From: Paramyrothecium sp. XJ0827
Lineage: Eukaryota > Ascomycota > Sordariomycetes > Hypocreales > Stachybotryaceae
DNA: 64,000 bases
Assembly: GCA_020881915.1 (NCBI GenBank)
Contig: JAJFPB010000005.1
Coordinates: forward strand, 868,001-932,000
Direction: 5' to 3'
Numbering within the stretch: the stretch's first letter is position 1; each line of letters opens with the position of its first letter. The position numbers and the translations under genes are program-made. This document shows positions 56,739-64,000 of the stretch, piece after piece. Under the pieces are notes generated by a model. That model saw nothing but the letters and a program-made list of their open reading frames with translations. It was not told the DNA's origin and searched no databases.

Positions 56739-57537
56739 TCAGCGAGGCGGGTTGCCTGGCGCAGCCGCGGTTCTCGCCGCCTCGTCGGCGTTGCTGCCCA
56801 AGACCTCCCACTCGCCGCCCAGCCCCTTGGCCAGCCCGCCCATGCCGCGCGCCTCCATGGCGGCGAGCAGCTCCGCGACGCGCGAGACGTCCTCGTCGAT
56901 GCGCAGCTCCTTGGCCCTGCGGTCCGGGTCGTCCCTGCCGAGCGGGCCAAAGACCCATAATTCTTTGATCTTGCGGGAGAGCGTGAGGAGCTCTTTGATG
57001 GATGAGTACTGACAGACGGCGTAAGTTCAGGAAATATTGTGAAAAGGGGGGTTTGAGCCCGGGGAGTTTGAGCCCTGGGGGCGATTCTTACAAGACCGTC
57101 GAACTCAAGCTTCATGGAGATGCCGGTGACGGCGATGGTCTCCGGGTTGGCGTTGTTGCGCTCGCCCTCGGCCTGGATGGTGGCGAGCATCATGAGGGTG
57201 CGGTAGCGGGTGAGGATGTCTGCGACGAGGCGGTTGTGGATGTCTGCGAGGTGTTAATTGGCGTGAATAGGCGATTGAACGGACTTTCTGCTGAAGGGCT
57301 AAGGATTGAGATGGGATGATTGTCTGCGCTTCTTGCTCGCTGTCTTTGAGTAATCGACATCACACAAGCCCAGATATTGGCAATCCGTTTGGCTCTAGTG
57401 AGATGAGACGATCGGAAAGGACGGCAGACATGACGAGTGCGGCCGTCCCGTCTGTGAAAGGGTTTGCGAGGAGCATGGTGATCAATTGGACGTGACATAC
57501 CCATCAAATTGGACGACGCCGGCTGAGCCCTTTCCAT
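56739..57537 (-). CDS. MED22: Mediator complex subunit 22 (Surf5)
   Basis: Three exons on the minus strand, 57537-57501 (37 nt), 57243-57092 and 57008-56739, give 152 residues. The text reads MERAQPASSNLMDIHNRLVADILTRYRTLMMLATIQ..., NPETIAVTGISMKLEFDGL, then YSSIKELLTLSRKIKELWVFGPLG. Helical blocks in this order (RL.ADI..RY..LM, M..EF.GL, I...LL.L.R.IKELW.FG) are those of MED22, a head-module subunit of Mediator that pairs with MED11 and contacts the pre-initiation complex. Intron 1 is long (257 nt) and starts GTATGT; intron 2 is 83 nt. The C-terminal 60 residues are Gly/Ala-rich and less conserved. The first exon is the least certain part, though start, donor and frame all agree. Confidence 0.83.
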
Positions 57538-58083
57538 GGCGAGCTATAATTCCTGGCAAGGACCTTTCAGATCATCAAGTCGCACGATGTAAACGAGGCT
57601 GCTCGCTGGTGGCCGGGGTTCTTTCAAGAACCGAAGTAAAGTGTGTTTGAGGCTGGTTGGTATGTGGTGGTTGAATGGTGGGGGTGGGGCTGGTGTTGGA
57701 CAGAGCCAAACCCACGTCTAAGCAAGCCAGTTCCGCCGTCTTGAGAACGGACGACTTGATACACGACACTGAGAATGGTTGCATGTCTCTCACAAGTCAA
57801 TTGATATTACTGACTGGTATCAATCTTCAAAATATCTTTGCCGTACATATTTCCGGAACGCCCGTGCCTATCTAACCCAATCATTGTGATCGCTTAATCT
57901 ATCCAGACCGCCGGAACTGGAGCCTCCTATTTTCAGCACAAAAGTCTTAATCCAAGCGATTCATCAAACGCCAATCAACATAAATGGCCAAGCCCACCCA
58001 GGCCTTCAAGGCGGGCGGAAAAAGGCCTTGAGCCTCCTGTTCACCTCGATGGGCCGGGATACATTCGAATTCGATTTCCGCGC
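57538..58083. other. Intergenic
   Basis: 545 bases between the MED22 start and the 3' end of the DUF3431 gene; both are on the minus strand. No gene is seen. Confidence 0.6.
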
Positions 58084-59177
58084 TCATGGCAACCCTGTCC
58101 AGTGTCGGTCCTCGTCCTTCCAACCCAACTGTGGCCAGCCTTTTGGGAGCGTGGCAAAGGGCGGTAGGATGTATTGGTTCTCGCACTTGTCCGTCTCGCA
58201 TTTCATGTCGCACATGCCGTACATGTTGCAGTAGCACTCCCCGGCGTGCGGGCAGTGAATGGACTTCTTGCCAAACATGACTGAGAATTATTAGAAAGAT
58301 GCATGCCCGACGGATTCATTCAGCCACTTACTGTGCCACGAGTACTCCAGAACTCGCCCGCTCAAGTCATCACCGAGTGACGATGTGACCAACCAATCGC
58401 GATATCGCACGTAATCTGCCTTGGGTCGTTTCTGGATTGTTTCCCGACGGACGGCAAACTGGGAGCAGCAGGTGACGCCCACGACCTCCGGAACAGGAAT
58501 CTCGGGGAACAGCTCCTGAAAGCCAGCCTTGTAGACGTGCTTCGCGTGCACCGGCTCGTTCTTGACCGGGGGCGACTCGTCGAGGGTCGGCCGGATCTCG
58601 GCGGGGCAGCCGAGGACCCAGACGCAGCGAAGGTTGACGTATCCCTCCTTCTTCAGGTGCTCGAGGCGGAAGCGCTGGAGGAGAGGGAGAGCATCGTAGT
58701 CAAGGTTGTCGTTGTGCCACTGGAAGCGCTCGGCGTGGTGGAAGATGATGTTGCCGGGGAGGGTGTCATAGCGGTCAATAATGTATCTGCAGAGTGTCAG
58801 CCAGTTTCTAAAGGAATGGTTCAAGGCTCGTACGTCAAAAACACCATGGCCTCCCGTCCCTTATTCAATGGCACGGTGAGCGGCGCCGAGGGGTCGTCGA
58901 CGACGTAGATGTTCTTCTTCCAGTCCAGGAGGTAGTCGTTCAACCAGGTAATGTTCTCCTTCTTCATGCTTGCCACGACCATCTCGACGTCGTCGTCGCC
59001 GAGCGCCAGCTTGGGCTTCTCGGGCTCGACATCGGCGACGGGCCCGTGGGGGTGGTGCGGGCTATGCGTGGAGAGGCCATCGTCCGTGCTGTCGCCGCGC
59101 AGGTAGACAAAAGTGAAGAAGATGAAGACGAGGATCACGACGAGGTTGACGTTCTGGCGATGCGCGCGCCAGCCCAT
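58084..59177 (-). CDS. DUF3431 family type II membrane protein
   Basis: Three exons on the minus strand, 59177-58834, 58786-58332 and 58280-58084, give 331 residues. A short cytosolic start (MGWRAHRQN) is followed by one membrane anchor (VNLVVILVFIFFTFVYL), a His/Pro-rich stem, then a lumenal domain: MVFLTYIIDRYDTLPGNIIFHHAERFQWHNDNLDYDALPLLQRF, LRCVWVLGCPAEIRP, ELFPEIPVPEVVGVTCCSQFAVRRETI and YRDWLVTSS. These are signatures of DUF3431 (Pfam PF11913), a fungal and algal family with a Golgi-enzyme-like topology but no proven reaction. The C-terminus has Cys pairs (CPHAGECYCNMYGMCDMKCE), encoded by the last exon. Splice phases join VFLT-YIIDRYD and EYSWHIMFGKK cleanly. Confidence 0.9.
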
Positions 59178-60567
59178 TATGAACGGCGCATGGAAGGAAT
59201 CGAGATAGTTGCGGGAGGGAAGCTGCGGCGGCGCGGGACGCAGGCTGAAGGATTTTTGTTGTTTAAGTGCAGTTTGTCGAGGTCAAATCAGGGTCCCGAA
59301 CCGTCTCTGACTGGCACGTATGGGATTGTTGCGGTTCAGGGTGAAGGGGTTGCTGGAATGTGACGTATTCTTCTCTCCTTGGTGAGGGAGGCGGCGGTAC
59401 TGGGCCTTAGCCGGTGCCACTAGAAGCGCAGCCTGGCGCTAGCAGGCGGTACTTCCAGCGACTGGTGAAACACGGCCATCGCTGTGCATCCCGAGGGCAC
59501 ATTTTTAGAAATTGGAGCCCCTTCGACCCCTTGAACACGCTGCACCGGCTTGTTGTGTGATGGATTGGCCAAGTCACCTTGCAGGGCGCGTCGTTCTAAC
59601 TCCTGGAATCCAGTCGCATTATACTTTCCCGTTGAACGTATGTACATTAAAGGTTAAGCATTGTTGCCGGCCGCCCACCACTAAGGTAAAGTTCCCGTTT
59701 CCCGTTTTCCGTCTCCTGTTCCTCTGAGCCGCCGAAACCTTGAACTTGCGAGCCCAACATGACCGAACACCTCGTGGCACGCGGCTCTACGGCAATACAG
59801 CGAGCCTCATGCCCAACAGCAGGCCATGAGCGGCTGCGGGTCTCCAATGACAAAGCTGTTCCCCTCTGTCCTATTTGAAGAATCAATGCCAGGGTCGGAG
59901 CCCACATACGAGATGGAGCCACTAGCAGCAAGCAAGGCCACATTATGTACAATGTCAGCAAGCCCGACGTGCTCATTTCGATTATCCACCCCATGGCGAT
60001 GCTCATTTGGCCGTCACTCATTGCATTCCGGCGGCTTGTCAAGTTGGCGCCCGCTACAGGACGGTGAGCTGGACTATCTGCTCTACGCAGCATCAGCCGG
60101 CACCGCAACGTTTACCAGTATTCTTGCCGACACCGCGCCACTTCTTCAAAGCCAATTCAAGATGTCGCCTCACGGGAGTATTGCTATGTGGAACCGCTGC
60201 CCTGGAAACTCCGGACCTACAGCCTCTGCCAAGTTCAGGGGCGCCAAACATCATGCGTCCTCATTCGCCGGCTGATCTTCTGGTTCCGCCATTTGGGGCT
60301 GAAGGATTTGTGCTGAAGCTTTTGTGCAGGGATCAGAGTTCTTGATACTGCCCGCTCACACAAGCCATAATGCGCGATGGAATCGCTTGGGGCCTGCAAT
60401 CGGCTTGCACCCAAAGCCCCGTTGCCGTTGTCGACTTGCTGTTTCTCTCCCACTTGGTCGTGCATGCTGTGACATTTCCTCATTGATCCCTGAAACCACT
60501 CAAAAGCATCTGGACATTCTTTACGAACCCGTCAGGCGCGTGCTATCGCATCCCACGAAAAGCGACC
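59178..60567. other. Gene-free region (1.4 kb)
   Basis: No supported gene. A minus-strand open stretch at 59807-60020 reads somewhat protein-like (NEHVGLADIVHNVALLAASGSISYVG) but is bounded by stops with no convincing partner exon; it could be a relic. Confidence 0.45.
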
Positions 60568-61686
60568 ATGCCGACGATTCGTGCGGTGACCGCTCTCGCG
60601 GTGCTGCTGCGCGCCGCAGTGGCTGAGGAACATGTGCCAATGCACAAGCGGTTCAGCTATGTCCAGGAAATGGACGACTTTTCGTTTTTGGGTATGCTCT
60701 CGAAAAGAGACGCCTGCTCTGACGCATTTGGGTCAAATGCGCACAACTCAAATTGCGCTCCGGACTTTACTCTCTGCTGTATGTGCCATCCTACAACCGA
60801 CGCTCCTTGCGCCTGACAGAAGCCAGGTACCCGAGATCTCCAAGCATTTCCTTCCTGCCAACAACTTTTGGGCAAGGGCTGGTGCTGCGTAGACGAGTAA
60901 GTTAGGACGGTTTGCTGTGCTTCACAGTGCTGATGTTTGGTAAATAGCGGCGACGATGACAAATGCTATGTTGACCAAAGATCTGCTTGCGACGAGGACA
61001 GTGCTGTTGCATGCACAAACCTACAGGCGGGAACCGAGCAGGCGTGCTGCCCCAAGTTGACGACATGCGACCCCCAAACCGAAGCCAGCGAGGACTTTGT
61101 CCGCTGCAACATCAACAGGGGCGACCTCCTTGTCGCTGATGCCGCGCAAAGGGAAAAGGAAGAGGAAGAGGGTGAGGATACGGAGTCGACAACTACTTCG
61201 GCATCGTCATCGACCACTTCCGCCGCAACAACTTCCGAAAGCACCGAAACATCGGCTACGACGGCTTCATCCTCAACAACCGAGTCTACAGCGTCAGGCG
61301 GAGCAACAAACAATGCCGACAATCAGAACCAAGGAGGCGGTCAAGACAGCGGCAGCAGTGTGTCCGGGGGAACCATCGCTGGCGCGGTGGTGGGAGGTCT
61401 CGCTGGTGTTGCCCTTATCGCAGGACTCGTTTTCTTCCTGCTGCGCCGTCGCAAGCAGCATGCTTACGAGGCTGCCAGCCAGGGCCAGCTCACGATACCG
61501 CAATACTACGAAGACCAGGCCGCCAAGCATCAACAAGGGTACTACCCGCAACAAGGCGCCAGCCCCCACCAGGGCTACATGTACTCGCCGCCAAGTGAAC
61601 TTCACGACAGTCGAACCGTGGCCGAGCTGGAATCGACGACCCAGCCACAACAGCTCGACTCGACACCGCTCGGTCATGGCAGGTAG
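60568..61686 (+). CDS. Mid2-like single-pass surface protein with Cys-rich ectodomain
   Basis: Three exons, 60568-60778, 60827-60896 (70 nt) and 60948-61686, give 339 residues. Order: signal peptide (MPTIRAVTALAVLLRAAVA); a Cys-rich ectodomain (CSDAFGSNAHNSNCAPDFTLCC, SCQQLLGKGWCCVDDGDDDKCYVDQRSACDEDSAVACTN, TEQACCPKLTTC); an acidic patch (REKEEEEGEDTES); a long Ser/Thr stalk likely O-mannosylated; a transmembrane helix (GTIAGAVVGGLAGVALIAGLVFFLL) followed by RRRK; and a ~75-residue cytosolic tail rich in Gln/Tyr/Pro. Stalk, glycine-rich helix and basic stop-transfer are typical of fungal Mid2/Wsc-style sensors and of many uncharacterised Pezizomycotina surface proteins. The small middle exon restores the Cys pattern and keeps frame. 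Ligand and pathway are unknown. Confidence 0.82.
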
Positions 61687-64000
61687 CTGGAAGAGGCCAG
61701 CTGATGTAGAATGTGGTGCAGCCGACTGATATACTGGCTGAGTTGGCGTTTAGGTAGCGGGTGCTTCTCTGTAAATCTAAAATCTACATGAATAATAATG
61801 AGCGGTTTAGAGCAGTCGAGCATATGCGAGGCGTGGCGTGTCCTTCCACGTGATATGATTGAGCGAGAGCTTCGTAGCGATTTCCACCAGTGAATTGGTC
61901 AGTACGTGAACAACGGACAGCCTCAGCAGATCGGAGTAGCCGATAATACCAAACACTGCACTCTGCAAGTCATGATTATTTGCGACATCATGCACGTCAG
62001 CGATTGACGTCCCGGTGGTTTAAGTGCCGAGCACAAGTCCATGCGCTTCTCAGCTCCAGTGCGCATTCTAGAAGCGGCTCTGCTCCAACCTCGCGCACCC
62101 ATGCTGTCTTGGGTTACATCGGACTGGCTTGGCTGGCACATTTGGGCAAGTCGCGTCAGCGGGAACATGTTCTCTAAATGGCAATCGAGTGAGAAGCTGG
62201 AGCCTGTGCATGAGAGTGCATGCTCAGACAAAACAGGAAGAATGGACGAGATGCGTGGGGATGCAGGGGGTTTGATCGTCGGGAGGAATGTTTGAGGCAA
62301 ACTGTTGGTGTTACAGACAGGTGAGTATTGAAGGCGTCATGATGAATCAAGAAAAGAAACAAATAGACAACAAAATAGGAAGGAATTAAAAAAAAAAAAA
62401 AAAAAATTTAATAAAAAAATGGTAATAAAAATATGAGAAATAGGGCGGCGATCAGGTAGTCGTTGGCATTCATCTTTATCTCAAGACATGGATGGAAAGC
62501 CTGAGATGATCTTAAAAAAACAAGAAACCATGCACGGGCGGCTGCTTTTGATATTCGTAATTTCTTCGTTTCTGCCGGAAAACAATGTATATTTGCCTGC
62601 ATTTTCTCGATTTTGGAAAGTTCGCAGCAACATTTGAGGAGTTTGTCTAGACTTCAATCAATCTCTGTTTTTCTTGTCTTCCTTATCCTCTTGCTCACCA
62701 CTGTCCTTCGGCTTCAGCTTGACAACAGTGACTCCAGTGTGAAATAAATGTGACTTCTGCTAGCTTCGTCGCAAACTGACACAATCTCCACCTGGGTGAA
62801 TCAGAAGCAACCAAGCTTTTTGGCACCAGTGTTTTCCGAGACTAGAATCTCTTGTCACCTCGTGTCCACGGACGGGACGGCTTGGCACTGACCCAACCTA
62901 CCGAGTGAATAGAGTGCAAAGTTGGCAGCTCGATTGAACGTGTTTGAGGAATTAGGCGTTGATGACGCAGAGCCAACTGCAAATCTGAGTGTTAAATTAT
63001 CCACTGACTTTCGTTCTTGGCGGTGATCCGCAATCCACGGGAGGATCCGTCGAGAGGCGCAAGGATGGGATACTACCCACGCTGCAGCACCACAGTGAGC
63101 GCTAACAACACTTGGCTGGCTAATGCAGACGAGAAAAGTTCTCAGGGTAAAAACAGCGAACGCAGCGTCACAGGAACATGCGAGTGAGATTGATCGATCA
63201 GCCAAAGTCTCCGGCGGCGGAGCAGTGGGCAGATGTCTGCATTTGCATGGCAGCGAGGCTGGAGCGCTGTGGCAATCAGGAGACAATGGCTCGGACGGTC
63301 TGATCACTTGACGAACACGATTCAATCGACACCTGCAACAATTGGCCTGCAACAGTCGACATGCTTGGCTGGCGCGCGTCTAGGGAATGGCCCAAGCCCT
63401 CTTGTGCAGAGATGGAGCAAGCCTCGTACCGATTCGGACGTGAAGAATATGACCAGTTCGGGCATAGCATCACGAAAGCGGTGCATACGCGGAGACAAAG
63501 AACAAAAAGAACAAGAGGTAAAAATAAAACAAGATGCAAGCCCCTGGCCCCTGAAACGCTCCACCCCCCCTTTCCGACATTAACCAGTCGACCTCGCATC
63601 CCTTGCCGTGGACCAATCCGAGCGCACCACGAGAGCATGGCGGCGCCTTGACGAGACGGCGTACCGGCAGGTATCGAAATTGTTCTGACGCGGCACGCTT
63701 TGTTCGTCCCGCCGACGGCGCATGACTGCATCAAGGCTAGCCCTGCCCAAGGTAAATATGCCTGCTTTGGATTGTTTTTGACGAGAGGGCGAGGTCTAAA
63801 ATTGAGGCTCTCGCGGTGCAGCGATGCAAGCTGAGCCGATGGGAGATGACCTAAGCCTTGTTGTCGACAAGACAGGTACCTGAGGCTACGGTACTGTTGA
63901 AGGAAGGACCTTTGGGAGTGTCTCGACACCAACGTTCAGATGTTTCGTGACGACCTGGTTGGTGCCCTACTGCGACGTTGAGGCCCTACCTTAAAGCCAT
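61687..64000. other. Gene-free right end (2.3 kb)
   Basis: No complete gene is supported. The region contains a 19-base poly-A tract, A/T-rich sequence around 62380-62630, and a short charged minus-strand open stretch ending at a stop at 62658-62660, discussed as a finding. Longer minus-strand frames at 62855-63932 have no recognisable content. Confidence 0.5.
62388..62406. repeat. Poly(A) tract, 19 bases
   Basis: An uninterrupted run of A in an A/T-rich intergenic patch. It could be a homopolymer expansion or the tail of a retro-inserted sequence; no adjacent coding copy is recognisable and no target duplication was seen. Confidence 0.85.

Noticed and set aside
59807..60020. Minus-strand stretch resembling a secreted-protein fragment (NEHVGLADIVHNVALL)
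   Set aside because: It is bounded by stops on both sides, with no good exon joins nearby; at most a relic.
63276..63932. 218-codon minus-strand frame near the right end
   Set aside because: There is no domain, no convincing start context, and it overlaps other random frames.

Overview
This is a filamentous ascomycete (Pezizomycotina) nuclear sequence, most likely Sordariomycetes. Genes are separated by long intergenic stretches and interrupted by many short introns of about 45-65 nt with GTAAGT/GTATGT-type donors and CTAAC-like branch sites. Fungus-specific families are present: Zn2Cys6 factors, a WSC wall protein, DUF3431, an AA16-type copper enzyme and SconB. There is no sign of bacterial or viral origin. 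Species cannot be named from the window. Exon joins were worked out by hand from splice consensus, reading frame and protein continuity; every multi-exon model closes in frame.

Layout. 1-1130: 3' end of an NRPS-like reductase with a C-terminal SDR (ATRR/glycine-betaine-reductase type). 3245-4477: AA16-like copper monooxygenase with an acidic Cys-containing repeat tail. 4968-5039: tRNA-Glu(CTC). 6519-8425: ASST-family membrane-anchored protein. 8876-12783: RNA-dependent RNA polymerase of the RNA-silencing type. 13258-21896: accessory-looking block with an MFS exporter divergent from a Zn2Cys6 regulator, a second Zn2Cys6 regulator and an orphan gene. 22811-24871: 686-residue orphan. 25595-28465: DUF924 protein and an EXPERA-domain membrane protein. 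28951-31527: large conserved fungal protein (DUF8004-like).

33790-44562 is mostly core: dynactin p62, ribosomal protein eS7, a 1304-residue WSC/GWP-repeat GPI-type wall protein, twinfilin and the succinate/fumarate carrier. 46874-48974: SconB/Met30 F-box WD40 protein. A 3.6-kb gene-free stretch follows. 52625-54378: CHZ-motif small protein and a single-pass membrane protein. 54680-59177: PUS1, MED22 and a DUF3431 protein. 60568-61686: Mid2-like single-pass protein. The last 2.3 kb hold no supported gene.

How the genes relate. Most are independent housekeeping units. The only block that reads as a functional module is 13258-21113. There the MFS exporter and the first regulator share a 660-bp intergenic region carrying repeated TCGTCCG/CGGACGA half-sites, which suggests a pathway-specific regulator controlling its own exporter. 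The most unusual products are the GWP-repeat wall protein, the acidic DECPA-repeat tail of the AA16-like enzyme, and the two orphan genes at 21252-24871.
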